Positions 1 through 9,445 of a stretch of DNA of 64,000 nt are shown here, one piece after another. This DNA comes from Jannaschia sp. CCS1. GTDB taxonomy: Bacteria; Pseudomonadota; Alphaproteobacteria; Rhodobacterales; Rhodobacteraceae. A program made the position numbers and the translations under genes. The notes beneath the pieces are model-generated. The model did no database searches. It was not told the origin of the DNA and saw only the letters and a list, made by a program, of their open reading frames with translations. Location: the NCBI RefSeq assembly GCF_000013565.1, contig NC_007802.1:1984001-2048000 (forward strand), given 5' to 3'. The first letter of the stretch is position 1. Every line of letters starts with the position of its first letter.

Positions 1-783
1 AAGGGCGGCGTCTGTGCGTTTGTGGACGCCGAACACGCGCTGGACCCGCAATATGCCCGCAAACTTGGTGTGAACCTGGACGAGTTGCTGATTTCGCAGC
101 CCGACACCGGCGAACAGGCCCTGGAGATTGTTGATACGCTGGTGCGCTCTGGCGCGGTGAGCATGGTGGTTGTCGACAGCGTTGCGGCGCTGACACCGAA
201 ATCGGAGCTGGAAGGCGACATGGGCGACAGCTCCGTCGGTGTTCACGCCCGTCTGATGTCCCAGGCCATGCGCAAGCTGACCGGCTCCATCAACCGCTCC
301 GGCTGTATGGTGGTTTTCATCAACCAGATCCGCATGAAGATCGGCGTCATGTTCGGCTCACCCGAGACGACGACTGGCGGCAACGCGCTGAAGTTCTATT
401 CCTCCGTCCGTCTGGACATCCGCCGCATTGGCGCGATCAAAGACCGTGATGAGGTTGTGGGCAACACCACCCGCGTGAAGGTCGTGAAAAACAAGGTCGC
501 ACCGCCGTTCAAACAGGTCGAATTTGACATCATGTATGGCGAAGGTATCTCCAAGAACGGCGAGTTGATCGACATGGGCGTGAAGGCCGGGATCGTTGAG
601 AAATCCGGCAGCTGGTTCTCCTACGGCGATGAACGTGTGGGGCAGGGGCGCGAAAACGCCAAGCAGTTCATGCGTGACAACCCTGCCATCGCCTATGAGA
701 TCGAGGATAAGATCCGCGCGGCCCACGGCCTCGACTTTGATATGGAGAAAGACGACCCGGACATGATCCAGGACGACGATTGA
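1..783 (+). CDS. recA: RecA recombinase, 5' end outside window
   Basis: RecA is the cytosolic ATP-dependent strand-exchange protein of homologous recombination and the SOS co-protease. The reading frame is open from base 1, so the N-terminus and the Walker A loop lie upstream of the window. Visible landmarks are VDAEHALDP, the Walker B stretch [10 protein letters not shown], the L1/L2 DNA-binding region with [13 protein letters not shown] and [10 protein letters not shown], and the acidic tail ending DMIQDDD that is typical of RecA. The last 260 or so codons are present and intact. A hairpin terminator follows about 100 bases after the stop, then alaS; recA followed by alaS is a common order in Alphaproteobacteria. 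Identity is certain. Only the missing 5' end prevents comment on promoter or LexA control. Confidence 0.98.
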   Translation, partial: KGGVCAFVDAEHALDPQYARKLGVNLDELLISQPDTGEQALEIVDTLVRSGAVSMVVVDSVAALTPKSELEGDMGDSSVGVHARLMSQAMRKLTGSINRSGCMVVFINQIRMKIGVMFGSPETTTGGNALKFYSSVRLDIRRIGAIKDRDEVVGNTTRVKVVKNKVAPPFKQVEFDIMYGEGISKNGELIDMGVKAGIVEKSGSWFSYGDERVGQGRENAKQFMRDNPAIAYEIEDKIRAAHGLDFDMEKDDPDMIQDDD

Positions 784-885
784 TCCAATCACGGATGCCA
801 GACGCAGATGCCCGTGGTCCTGGGTGACTGCCGAAGTCTGCACCCCAGACCGGTCCGATCCCGGGCAGAAGAATAGTCCGGAAGA

Positions 886-911
886 GGGTGGCCCGATTGG
901 CCGCCCTTTTT
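886..911 (+). terminator. Rho-independent terminator after recA
   Basis: An 8-bp stem, GGGTGGCC pairing with GGCCGCCC (one G-T wobble), has a 5-base loop and is followed directly by TTTTT. It lies about 100 bases downstream of the recA stop and ends recA transcription before alaS. Confidence 0.85.
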
Positions 912-999
912 CATAGGCAATTCCAAGACGGGCCGTGGACAGGCGGGCGGGGCAGGGTTACATCATGCGCCGCATATCCAGCCACGGGACCGCCGCGCC

Positions 1000-3654
1000 A
1001 TGACCAGCCTCAACGACATCCGCTCCACCTTCCTTGATTACTTCGGGCGGCAGGGGCACGCGGTCGTGCCGTCCAGCCCGCTGGTGCCGCGCAACGATCC
1101 CACATTGATGTTCGTCAATTCCGGTATGGTGCAGTTCAAGAACCTGTTCACGGGGGTCGAGAAACGCGACTATGTGCGCGCCACGTCGTCCCAGAAATGT
1201 GTGCGCGCGGGCGGCAAGCACAACGATCTGGACAATGTCGGCTACACCGCGCGTCACCACACGTTCTTCGAGATGCTCGGAAATTTCAGCTTTGGCGATT
1301 ACTTCAAGGAAGACGCCATTCGCTACGCGTGGGAGCTGATTACCAAGGACTTCGGCCTCGACAAGGCGCGGCTTTACGTGACGGTTTATCACACGGACGA
1401 CGAGGCGTTCGAGATCTGGAAGAAGGTCGGCGTGCCGGAGGATCGGATCATCCGCATCGCGACATCGGACAATTTCTGGCAGATGGGTCCGACGGGTCCT
1501 TGCGGGCCGTGTACCGAGATTTTCTATGACCACGGAGAGCATATCTGGGGTGGCCCTCCGGGCAGCGCGGAGGAAGACGGCGACCGGTTCATCGAGATCT
1601 GGAACATCGTGTTCATGCAGAATGAGCAGTTCGCGGACGGCACCATGGTGCCGCTGGACATGCAGAGCATCGACACCGGCATGGGGTTGGAGCGGATCGG
1701 CGCGCTGCTGCAAGGCTCCCACGACAATTACGACACCGACACGATGCGCGCGCTGATGGAGGCGTCGGCGCACGCGTCCTCCACCGATCTGGACGGCGAT
1801 CAGAACGTGCACCACCGGGTGATCGCGGATCACCTCCGCTCGACGTCGTTCCTGATAGCCGATGGGGTGATGCCGTCCAACGACGGGCGCGGCTATGTGC
1901 TGCGCCGGATCATGCGTCGCGCCATGCGGCACGCGCATCTGTTGGGTGCCAAGGACCCGCTGATGTACCGCCTTGTGCCCGCGCTGGTGAGCCAGATGGG
2001 GCAGGCGTATAGCGAGTTGGGTCAGGCGCAGGCGTTGATCACCGAGACGTTGAAGCTGGAGGAGGAACGGTTCCGCCAGACCTTGGATCGCGGTTTGAAG
2101 CTGTTGGATGATGAGGTTGCCAAGCTGCCCGAAGACGGCAACCTGCCCGGCGCGGCGGCGTTCAAACTCTATGACACTTACGGCTTCCCGCTCGATCTGA
2201 CCCAGGACGCCCTGCGCGAACAGGGTCGTACCGTGGACACCGACGGGTTTGACGCTGCGATGGCCGAGCAGAAGGCCAAGGCGCGGGCGGCCTGGAGCGG
2301 GTCGGGTGACGCGGCGGATGCCACGATCTGGTTCGATATCGCCGAGAAGAATGGCGTGACAGAGTTCCTTGGCTACGACACGGAAGTGGCAGAGGGGCAG
2401 GTGTTGGCGCTGGTCGTGGATGGTGCGCGTGTGGACAAGGTCGCGTCTAACCAGGACGTGATTTTCGTGACCAATCAAACGCCGTTCTACGCGGAATCTG
2501 GTGGCCAGGTGGGCGATAGCGGAACGATCAGAACGGAAACGGGTGTGCTGCACGTCACCGAGACCCGGAAGGTCGCCGGGGTTTTCCTGCATGTCGGGCA
2601 GGTCACTGAGGGCACGATTAAGGTCGGGCAGGGCGCATCGTTGAGCGTTGATCATGAGCGTCGCCGCTATATCTGCGCCAACCACTCGGCCACGCACCTG
2701 CTGAATGAGGCGTTGCGTTGGGCGATTGGCGATAGCGTGGTCCAGCGCGGATCGCTCAATTCCCGCGACAGGTTGCGGTTCGACTTCTCGCACAACAAGC
2801 CAATGACCGCCGACGAGCTTGCGCAGGTTGAGGCCGAGGTGAACGACCTAATCACCCGCAACACGGCCGTGGAAACGCGTGTGATGACACCTGATGACGC
2901 GCGGGCGCTTGGGGCGCAGGCGCTCTTTGGAGAGAAATACGGCGATGAGGTGCGCGTTGTGTCGATGGGCCATCACGCGGGATCGGGCAAGGGGTTGGAC
3001 AAGGATACGTATTCTATCGAATTATGTGGCGGCACCCATGTGAAGCGCACCGGGGATATCGGGCCGTTTGTGATTTTGAGCGAGTCGGCCTCTGCCGCGG
3101 GTGTGCGTCGGATCGAGGCGCTGACCAACCAAACGGCGAGCTTTTACCTGAGCGAACAGAATGAGCGGATGGGGCAGCTGGCAGCGGAGTTGAACACGCA
3201 AGCCGCAGATGTGTTGGACCGTGTGAAGGCCCTGAAAGACGACCGCAAGAAGCTGGAGAACGAAGTGGCGCAGCTGCGCCGCGAGTTGGCCATGGCTGGC
3301 GGGACCAGCGCGCCGGAGGCCGCAAGCGTTAACGGTGTTAACTTTCACGCCCAGGCGCTGAGCGGCGTGACGGGCAAGGACCTGGCCGGGATCGTGGATG
3401 AACACAAAGCGCGGCTTGGCTCCGGTGCTGTGCTGCTGATTGCGGATGCCGGCGGGAAGGCCGCGGTGGCCGCGGGCGTCACGGAAGATCTGACCGACAG
3501 GCTCAGCGCCGTCGATCTGGTGCGCGCCGCCGTGGCCGAGCTGGGGGGCAAAGGTGGCGGTGGTCGTCCTGACTTTGCGCAGGGCGGCGGCAAGGATGCG
3601 GCCAATGCAGAGGCCGCGATTGCGGCGGCGAAAACTGTCATAGAAGGAGTGTAA
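1000..3654 (+). CDS. alaS: Alanyl-tRNA synthetase
   Basis: Class II synthetase of 884 residues that charges tRNA-Ala and edits mis-charged Ser- and Gly-tRNA-Ala; cytosolic and essential. The N-terminal catalytic core is recognisable ([19 protein letters not shown], with the motif 2 and 3 region around residues 60-250). The editing domain carries the zinc/editing motifs NHSATHLL and CGGTHV. A coiled-coil linker near residues 720-770 leads to the C-terminal domain ending in the Gly-rich stretch [15 protein letters not shown], where the family's C-Ala domain normally ends. The length is normal for the family. ATG at 1000 precedes [15 protein letters not shown], the usual start. A small DUF1330 gene follows one base after the stop. 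Confidence 0.99.
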   Translation: MTSLNDIRSTFLDYFGRQGHAVVPSSPLVPRNDPTLMFVNSGMVQFKNLFTGVEKRDYVRATSSQKCVRAGGKHNDLDNVGYTARHHTFFEMLGNFSFGDYFKEDAIRYAWELITKDFGLDKARLYVTVYHTDDEAFEIWKKVGVPEDRIIRIATSDNFWQMGPTGPCGPCTEIFYDHGEHIWGGPPGSAEEDGDRFIEIWNIVFMQNEQFADGTMVPLDMQSIDTGMGLERIGALLQGSHDNYDTDTMRALMEASAHASSTDLDGDQNVHHRVIADHLRSTSFLIADGVMPSNDGRGYVLRRIMRRAMRHAHLLGAKDPLMYRLVPALVSQMGQAYSELGQAQALITETLKLEEERFRQTLDRGLKLLDDEVAKLPEDGNLPGAAAFKLYDTYGFPLDLTQDALREQGRTVDTDGFDAAMAEQKAKARAAWSGSGDAADATIWFDIAEKNGVTEFLGYDTEVAEGQVLALVVDGARVDKVASNQDVIFVTNQTPFYAESGGQVGDSGTIRTETGVLHVTETRKVAGVFLHVGQVTEGTIKVGQGASLSVDHERRRYICANHSATHLLNEALRWAIGDSVVQRGSLNSRDRLRFDFSHNKPMTADELAQVEAEVNDLITRNTAVETRVMTPDDARALGAQALFGEKYGDEVRVVSMGHHAGSGKGLDKDTYSIELCGGTHVKRTGDIGPFVILSESASAAGVRRIEALTNQTASFYLSEQNERMGQLAAELNTQAADVLDRVKALKDDRKKLENEVAQLRRELAMAGGTSAPEAASVNGVNFHAQALSGVTGKDLAGIVDEHKARLGSGAVLLIADAGGKAAVAAGVTEDLTDRLSAVDLVRAAVAELGGKGGGGRPDFAQGGGKDAANAEAAIAAAKTVIEGV

Positions 3655-3655
3655 G

Positions 3656-3943
3656 ATGCCTCAAGCCTATTGGATTGCCCATGTAACTGTGACCGACGAC
3701 GCGGCCTATTCGAAATACGCTGCACTTGCCACCGATGCGATCACGGCCCATGGCGGGTGTTTTCTGGCGCGCGGGGGCACGTCAATCCAGAAGGAAGGCC
3801 GGGCGCATCCGCGCAACGTTGTGGCGGTTTTCCCCAGCCTGGAGGCGGCCAACGCCTGTTACGAGTCCGCCGCCTATCAGGAGGCGATGACCCACGCCAT
3901 CGGGGCGTCAGAGCGGGACCTTGTGCTGATCGAGGCTCCGTAA
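3656..3943 (+). CDS. DUF1330 domain protein
   Basis: A 95-residue protein of the DUF1330 family (dimeric alpha/beta barrel, ABM-like ferredoxin fold). Visible family features are the opening AYWIAHVTVTD, the central GGCFLARGG turn and the stretch VVAVFPSLEAANACYES that precedes the last helix. No enzymatic activity is established for the family and none is inferred here. Its ATG lies one base after the alaS stop, so it is probably co-transcribed and translationally coupled with alaS. No signal peptide or membrane segment is seen. The family call is firm; the function is unknown. Confidence 0.85.
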   Translation: MPQAYWIAHVTVTDDAAYSKYAALATDAITAHGGCFLARGGTSIQKEGRAHPRNVVAVFPSLEAANACYESAAYQEAMTHAIGASERDLVLIEAP

Positions 3944-3996
3944 GCTCTTGACCCCACGCGCCACGCCCTAACTACCGGTTAACGAATGGGGCGAGC

Positions 3997-5403
3997 ATGA
4001 CGACGATTTATTGGGTGCGGCGGGACTTTCGCCTGTCGGACAATCCGGCGCTGGTGGCGGCCTGCGAACGTGGCGCTGTGGTGCCGCTGTTCATTTGCGA
4101 TGAGGTGATCGAGGGCCACGGGGCAGCGCCGAAGTGGCGGCTTGGCCTTGGCGTGGAGGCGTTCGCCGAGGCGCTGCACGCTGTCGGATCAAAGCTGATC
4201 CTGCGTCGCGGGGACGCTCTGCCGACCCTGCGGGCCGTTATCGCCGATGTCTCTGCCAATGCTGTGCATTGGAACCGGCTCTATGACCCCGACAGCCGCA
4301 AGCGTGATGAAGCGGTGAAAGCCGCGCTGAAAGAGGACGGGGTCGAGGCCATCAGCCACAAGGGGCACGTGCTGTTTGAGCCCTGGACGGTGGAGACGAA
4401 GACGGGCGGCTACTACAAGGTTTACACGCCGTTCTGGAAGATGGTGCGCGACCGTTCGCCGGGGGAGGCCTTGGCCGCGCCCAAAATCCCCGCGCCGGAC
4501 ACTTGGCCTGCGTCCGATGACCTTAGCGACTGGCACCTTGGCAAGGCGATGAACCGGGGCGCGGAGGTTGTCGCCCCGCATCTGAATGTCGGCGAACAGG
4601 CCGCGCAGGGGCGACTTGGCGCGTTCATCGGCAATGGGATCGACGACTATGCGGATGCCCGAGACAACCTGGCGAAGAATGGCACATCGTTGCTGTCTGA
4701 AAACCTCGCCTATGGGGAGATCAGCGCCCGCCAATGCTGGCATGCGGGTCAGCGGGCCATGGCCGACGGGAAGCCGGGCGCGGAGACGTTCTTGAAAGAA
4801 GTGGTCTGGCGCGATTTTGCCTACCATCTGGTGCATCACACGCCCCGCATCACCACCGCCAACTGGCGGGAGGAGTGGGAGGCGTTTCCCTGGAACACCG
4901 ACCCCGACACACCGGAGGTCACGGCTTGGAAGCAGGGCCGCACCGGCATGGCCGTCGTCGATGCCGCGATGCGCGAAATGTACGTGACTGGGCGGATGCA
5001 CAACCGCGCCCGGATGTTGGTGGCGTCCTACCTGACCAAACACCTGATGACCGATTGGAAGATCGGGATGGATTGGTTCGAAGAGTGCCTTGTTGATTGG
5101 GACCCGGCCAGCAACGCGATGGGGTGGCAATGGTCGGCGGGCTCCGGCCCCGACGCGACGCCGTATTTCCGCGTCTTCAATCCTGAAACTCAGGCGGAGA
5201 AGTTCGATAAAGCAGGGCGCTACCGGATGCGCTGGTTGGCAGAAATCACCGGCAAGCCCCAAGATACCGCATCGGCCTATTTCGACGCGGTCCCCCGCGC
5301 CTGGGGCCTTGACCCCACGATGGGCTACCCCAGTGCGCCCATCGTCACAGCCTCCGAGGGCCGCAAACGGGCATTGGATGCCTACGAAAATCGTGGCTTC
5401 TGA
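3997..5403 (+). CDS. phrB: Deoxyribodipyrimidine photolyase (class I / cryptochrome family)
   Basis: A 468-residue flavoprotein that uses blue light to split cyclobutane pyrimidine dimers. The N-terminal antenna-binding Rossmann domain starts IYWVRRDFRLSDNPAL. The C-terminal FAD-binding domain carries the hallmark run RMHNRARMLVASYLTKH, followed by DWDPASNAMGWQW and GPDATPYFRVFNP, as in class I CPD photolyases. Length is standard. ATG at 3997 gives the expected N-terminus. The gene sits between the alaS operon and a cyclopropane-synthase-like gene on the same strand, an arrangement suggesting a stress or light-response neighbourhood. A cryptochrome-type signalling role cannot be excluded from sequence alone, but the close match to photolyase motifs favours repair. 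Confidence 0.95.
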   Translation: MTTIYWVRRDFRLSDNPALVAACERGAVVPLFICDEVIEGHGAAPKWRLGLGVEAFAEALHAVGSKLILRRGDALPTLRAVIADVSANAVHWNRLYDPDSRKRDEAVKAALKEDGVEAISHKGHVLFEPWTVETKTGGYYKVYTPFWKMVRDRSPGEALAAPKIPAPDTWPASDDLSDWHLGKAMNRGAEVVAPHLNVGEQAAQGRLGAFIGNGIDDYADARDNLAKNGTSLLSENLAYGEISARQCWHAGQRAMADGKPGAETFLKEVVWRDFAYHLVHHTPRITTANWREEWEAFPWNTDPDTPEVTAWKQGRTGMAVVDAAMREMYVTGRMHNRARMLVASYLTKHLMTDWKIGMDWFEECLVDWDPASNAMGWQWSAGSGPDATPYFRVFNPETQAEKFDKAGRYRMRWLAEITGKPQDTASAYFDAVPRAWGLDPTMGYPSAPIVTASEGRKRALDAYENRGF

Positions 5404-5499
5404 CGCCAATGTGTCAAAGAAATCTGACAGATCGCACGAATGTGGCTTGCCCAACCGGCACATGGCTTACATGTACGTGACTGGATTAAAGGGAAAATC

Positions 5500-6711
5500 A
5501 TGACTGCACTGACGTCTCTGGAGGGGCAAAAGAACTTGCCCCGCTACTTCAAGGCTGTGTTTGAACAGGCCAAGGGGCTGGAGCATGGACGCATCGACTT
5601 TCGCCTTCCCGATGGGCGTCTGTTCCGGGTGGAGGGCTCCAAACCCGGCCCGGTGGGGGAGCTGGATATCCACAACGTCGACATCTTCGCGCGCCTGATC
5701 CGCGAGGGGGACCTGGGGTTCTGTGACGCCTACCTTGATGAATGGTGGTCCACGCCGGACTTGCAGGCCTTCCTGGACGTGGTCCACGCCGATAACGACG
5801 AGGTCTATGACGGTTTCCTCGGCATGGGGCTGATCCGCGCCTATGAGAAATTCCGCTTCTGGTTGATCCGCAACACCAAGGCGCAGGCGAAGAAGAACAT
5901 CTCGGCCCATTATGATCTGGGCAATGAGTTCTATGGCCTCTGGCTGGACGACACGATGACCTATTCCAGCGCGTTGTTTGAGACGGGACAGGAAAGCCTT
6001 GAGGTGGCGCAGACGGCCAAATATGCCTCCATGGTCGATCAGATGGGGGCCGTGGCGGGTGACCATGTGCTGGAGATCGGCTGCGGGTGGGGCGGCTTCG
6101 CCGAATACGCCGCGAAGGAGCGGGGCATCAAGGTCACGGGCCTGACGATCAGCCAGGAACAGCATGATTATGCGGTCAAGCGCATTGCAGACGCGGGCCT
6201 CACCGACATGGTGGACATCAAACTGCAGGACTACCGTGACGAACAGGGCACATATGACGGCATCGCCTCCATCGAGATGTTTGAGGCCGTCGGAGAGCAA
6301 TATTGGCCCACCTATTTCGACACGCTCCGCAACCGCCTGAAGCCCGGCAAGGCAGCCACGTTGCAGATCATCACTGTGCAGGATCGCCGATGGGACGTCT
6401 ACAGAAAGGGCGTTGATTTCATTCAGAAATATATCTTTCCAGGCGGCATGCTGCCCGCCCCAAAGGTGCTGGCCGAGCAGATTGAACGGGCGGGTCTGAG
6501 CATCGCGCATTCGGTGGAATTTGGCGAAAGCTACTCCCAAACCTGCCGCCGCTGGCACGAGACATTCAACGCCAAATGGGACCAGATCGCAGCCATGGGC
6601 TTTGACGATCGGTTCCGGCGGATGTGGAATTTCTATCTGACCTCTTGCGCGGCCACGTTCCATTTCGGAAACTGTGATGTGACGCAGATCACGGTTCGCA
6701 AACCGGTCTGA
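5500..6711 (+). CDS. Cyclopropane-fatty-acyl-phospholipid synthase family methyltransferase
   Basis: A 403-residue SAM-dependent enzyme of the CFA synthase (Mycolic_acid/CMAS) family, which methylenates or methylates unsaturated acyl chains in membrane phospholipids. The SAM-binding loop LEIGCGWGGFAEYA, followed by VTGLTISQEQHDYA, is textbook for the family, as is HYDLGNEFYGLWLDD upstream of it. The C-terminal region WRWHETF-like (here RRWHETFNAKWDQI) also matches. The ATG at 5500 (MTALTSLEGQ) is preferred over an in-frame upstream start because AAAGGG lies 7-12 bases before it. The stop-to-start gap after phrB is about 100 bases. A related activity, such as the furan-fatty-acid or C-methylation steps known in Alphaproteobacteria, is possible. 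Confidence 0.9.
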   Translation: MTALTSLEGQKNLPRYFKAVFEQAKGLEHGRIDFRLPDGRLFRVEGSKPGPVGELDIHNVDIFARLIREGDLGFCDAYLDEWWSTPDLQAFLDVVHADNDEVYDGFLGMGLIRAYEKFRFWLIRNTKAQAKKNISAHYDLGNEFYGLWLDDTMTYSSALFETGQESLEVAQTAKYASMVDQMGAVAGDHVLEIGCGWGGFAEYAAKERGIKVTGLTISQEQHDYAVKRIADAGLTDMVDIKLQDYRDEQGTYDGIASIEMFEAVGEQYWPTYFDTLRNRLKPGKAATLQIITVQDRRWDVYRKGVDFIQKYIFPGGMLPAPKVLAEQIERAGLSIAHSVEFGESYSQTCRRWHETFNAKWDQIAAMGFDDRFRRMWNFYLTSCAATFHFGNCDVTQITVRKPV

Positions 6712-6769
6712 GGCGGGCGCAGCCCTGTCCGGGCTCGGTCAATGGGCCGAATGAATGAGGGACAGGCAC

Positions 6770-7210
6770 ATGCCCACGGGCGCAAAACTGGTCGGGGCGA
6801 TCCTATTCTTTGGGATCGGCTGGGTGGCCGCGATGCAGGCGAAGCTGACCTTTGAAGAAGGGACGGCGGCCACATATTTCAACATCACCATTGCGATGAT
6901 CGGCTTTTTCAACGGCTGGATGCTGGTCGGCAAGCGCGCGGGCGAGGGGATCGCCTTCGGGGCGGCAAATGGCGTGCGGGCCTCGGCGCAGATCGCGGTT
7001 TTGGGCCTGATTATCTTTGCCCTGCGCACGATGTTCCTGCGCTCCGCCAACCTGCGCTACAGCTCCATCGGGGAAGCGACGACGGAGGCGATGGATCTTC
7101 TAGTGCAATATTCGCTTCAGGCGATGACCGTGCCGATCTGGACCGTCCTGATCGTGGGCGGTTTTGTGGGCGGAATACTGACAGAGCTTGCCGCGAAAGT
7201 CTGGCGGTAG
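6770..7210 (+). CDS. trgA: TrgA family membrane protein
   Basis: A 146-residue integral membrane protein with about four hydrophobic segments, starting MPTGAKLVGAILFFGIGW. It matches the TrgA family first described in Rhodobacter sphaeroides as part of the trgAB tellurite-resistance locus. The biochemical role is unknown. An in-frame ATG 15 bases upstream (6755) is an alternative start. The stop codon abuts the ATG of the trgB-like gene, and cysK follows. This is the same trgA-trgB-cysK order reported for R. sphaeroides, which supports the assignment and the family-level placement of the organism. Confidence 0.8.
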   Translation: MPTGAKLVGAILFFGIGWVAAMQAKLTFEEGTAATYFNITIAMIGFFNGWMLVGKRAGEGIAFGAANGVRASAQIAVLGLIIFALRTMFLRSANLRYSSIGEATTEAMDLLVQYSLQAMTVPIWTVLIVGGFVGGILTELAAKVWR

Positions 7211-8338
7211 ATGGCCCCAATCTTTCTGTTTGGCACCCTGTGTCACCAGCCCCTGTTGGATCTTGTGGCAGGTATGTCCGTCCGGATGGAGCCTGCGCAT
7301 TTGCCGGGCTACCGCGCGGCTTGGGTCAAGGACGCGTCCTGGCCCATGCTGGAGGTGTGTGCGGATCAACATGCGCAGGGTGCTCTCATCGACCCGGACC
7401 CGGACGCTTTGGCGCGGCTCGACTTTTATGAGGCCTGTTTCGGCTACGCCCGCGCGGGCGTGACTGTGATCCGCGATGGGGCGGAGGTTGCGGCGGAGGC
7501 GTGGTTCCCGTCGACGCAGGCCGGGGTTCCGGGCGCGGATTGGTCGCTACCTGACTGGGCGCGCCGGTATGGCGCGGCGCAGCTGCACGCCGCCACGGAA
7601 GTCATGCGCCAGATGGGGCAACAAGCGCCGGAGGAGGTCGGCCGCAGATTTCCCATCATCCGCGCGCGGGCGGAATCGGTCGTGCGGGCCGGCCAGTGGC
7701 AGCGACCGGGCCATGTGGGGGCGGGGATGACGCGCGCAGATGTCGTGGATCACGGCACGCACCACATTCACGACGGATTTTTCAACACACTTGATGTGCG
7801 GGTCAGCCACAGGCGGTTTGATGGCGGTTTGCAGGGCCCCCTTGACCGATCCGCGTACCGGGTGGTCGATGCCGTCACCGTGCTGCCCTATGATCCGGTA
7901 CGGGACCGGATCCTGTTGATTGAGCAGTTTCGGGTGGGTCCCTATGCCAATGGCGATGCCGCGCCGTGGCTGCTTGAGGCTATCGCAGGCATTCTGGATG
8001 CCGGGGAAACGGCGGAGGCGACGGCCCGACGTGAAGCGCAGGAGGAGGCGAACCTGACCTTGGACGAGCTGCACTTCGTTGCGCGTTACTATCCGACACC
8101 GGGCGGTGTGGCGCAGGTCCTCTTCTCTTATCTGGCGACGGCGGATTTGCCTGATGAGGTCGCGGGCCAGGGCGGCCACGTGAGCGAGGGGGAGGATATT
8201 CTCAGCCACCTTGTGACCTATGATCTCGCCTGCCAGATGCTGCACGACGGCGATATGGCGACCGCGCCTTTGATCCTGTCGATGCAATATCTGATGCTGC
8301 ATCGTGATCGGTTGCGCGCCGCTGCCGGGTTGGGTTGA
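7211..8338 (+). CDS. trgB: TrgB-like protein: GGCT-like domain fused to ADP-ribose-type Nudix hydrolase
   Basis: A 375-residue two-domain protein. Residues 1-110 resemble gamma-glutamylcyclotransferase/AIG2-like folds (opening IFLFGTLCHQPLLDLV). Residues 190-375 are a Nudix domain of the ADP-ribose pyrophosphatase type, with the Nudix box GILDAGETAEATARREAQEE, preceded by an RVGPY stretch and followed by YPTPGGVAQV. The usual Gly after the EE pair is Ala here. Nudix members of this branch hydrolyse ADP-ribose or nucleoside-diphosphate sugars. The gene begins immediately after the trgA stop and precedes cysK, matching the Rhodobacter tellurite-resistance locus. The N-terminal domain assignment is less certain than the Nudix part. 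Confidence 0.82.
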   Translation: MAPIFLFGTLCHQPLLDLVAGMSVRMEPAHLPGYRAAWVKDASWPMLEVCADQHAQGALIDPDPDALARLDFYEACFGYARAGVTVIRDGAEVAAEAWFPSTQAGVPGADWSLPDWARRYGAAQLHAATEVMRQMGQQAPEEVGRRFPIIRARAESVVRAGQWQRPGHVGAGMTRADVVDHGTHHIHDGFFNTLDVRVSHRRFDGGLQGPLDRSAYRVVDAVTVLPYDPVRDRILLIEQFRVGPYANGDAAPWLLEAIAGILDAGETAEATARREAQEEANLTLDELHFVARYYPTPGGVAQVLFSYLATADLPDEVAGQGGHVSEGEDILSHLVTYDLACQMLHDGDMATAPLILSMQYLMLHRDRLRAAAGLG

Positions 8339-8419
8339 GTTCACCCAAGGCGCGGCCTATCCATGCGGTGAGACCTGCGCCGGTTATCCACGCGAGACCA
8401 TCCACGAAGGGCCAATGTC

Positions 8420-9445
8420 ATGACGATCCACTCCGACCTCGCCTCTGCCATCGGGAACACGCCCCTCATTCGCCTGCGTGCGGCGTCGGAGGCGACGGGA
8501 TGCGAGATCCTGGGCAAGGCCGAATTCCTCAACCCCGGCCAATCGGTGAAGGACCGCGCCGCGCTCTTCATCATCCGTGATGCGGTCGCGCGCGGGGATC
8601 TGCGCCCCGGCGGCACCATCGTGGAGGGCACGGCGGGCAACACCGGTATCGGTCTTGCGCTGGTGGGGGCCTCTCTGGGGTTCAAGACGGTGATCGTCAT
8701 CCCCGACACGCAATCCCAGGAAAAGAAGGACATGATCCGCATCGCGGGCGCGGAGTTGATCGAAGTGCCTGCGGTTCCCTATTCGAACCCCAACAACTAC
8801 GTGAAATACTCTGGCCGCTTGGCCGAACGTCTGGCGCAATCCGATCCCAACGGTGCGATCTGGGCCAACCAGTTCGACAATGTCGCCAACCGTCAGGCCC
8901 ATATCGACATGACGGGGCCCGAGATCTGGGAGCAGACGGAGGGCCGCGTGAACGGGTTCACCTGTGCCGTGGGCTCTGGCGGAACGTTGGCGGGCGTCGG
9001 CATGGCCTTGCAGCCCAAGGGTGTAAAGGTGGCGCTGTCTGATCCCGAAGGGTCCGGCCTCTACAAGTTATATACCGGGCAGGAGGCGGGCGGGAATTCC
9101 ATCACTGAAGGGATAGGGCAGGGCCGCATCACCGCTAATCTTGAAGGGTTCACGCCCGATGCCTGCTATAAGATCCCCGACGCAGAGGCCCTGCCTATCG
9201 TCTACGATATCCTCGCCGACGAGGGGCTCTGTCTGGGGGGGTCCTCCGGGATCAACGTGGCGGGCGCGATCCGCATGGCGCGTGAGATGGGGCCGGGCCA
9301 TACCATCGTGACGATCCTGTGTGACTACGGGACGCGGTATCAATCCAAGCTGTTTAACCCCGACTTCCTGCGCGAAAAGGGCCTGCCCGTGCCGCAATGG
9401 ATGGACGCAAAGGGGCGCGACGTCCCGCAGGTCTTCGCGGAATGA
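8420..9445 (+). CDS. cysK: Cysteine synthase A
   Basis: A 341-residue PLP-dependent O-acetylserine sulfhydrylase that makes L-cysteine from O-acetylserine and sulfide. It shows the PLP-lysine motif in the region NPGQSVKDRAA, the substrate loop EGTAGNTGIG, and GSGGTLAGVG for phosphate binding. The C-terminal GGSSGINVAGA is also present. It follows trgB by about 80 bases; cysK next to trgAB is reported in R. sphaeroides tellurite resistance, where cysteine metabolism matters. Its TGA overlaps the ATG of the downstream mechanosensitive channel (ATGA), so the two are translationally coupled. Confidence 0.95.
   Translation: MTIHSDLASAIGNTPLIRLRAASEATGCEILGKAEFLNPGQSVKDRAALFIIRDAVARGDLRPGGTIVEGTAGNTGIGLALVGASLGFKTVIVIPDTQSQEKKDMIRIAGAELIEVPAVPYSNPNNYVKYSGRLAERLAQSDPNGAIWANQFDNVANRQAHIDMTGPEIWEQTEGRVNGFTCAVGSGGTLAGVGMALQPKGVKVALSDPEGSGLYKLYTGQEAGGNSITEGIGQGRITANLEGFTPDACYKIPDAEALPIVYDILADEGLCLGGSSGINVAGAIRMAREMGPGHTIVTILCDYGTRYQSKLFNPDFLREKGLPVPQWMDAKGRDVPQVFAE

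Noticed and set aside
958-2793. Long open frame on the minus strand across alaS
   Set aside because: It is fully antisense to alaS, Arg/His-rich and without any recognisable domain; long antisense frames are expected in high-GC genes.
4189-5463. Long minus-strand frame across the photolyase gene
   Set aside because: Antisense of a certain gene with no motif; a GC-codon artefact, as is 5467-6663 opposite the cyclopropane-synthase-like gene.
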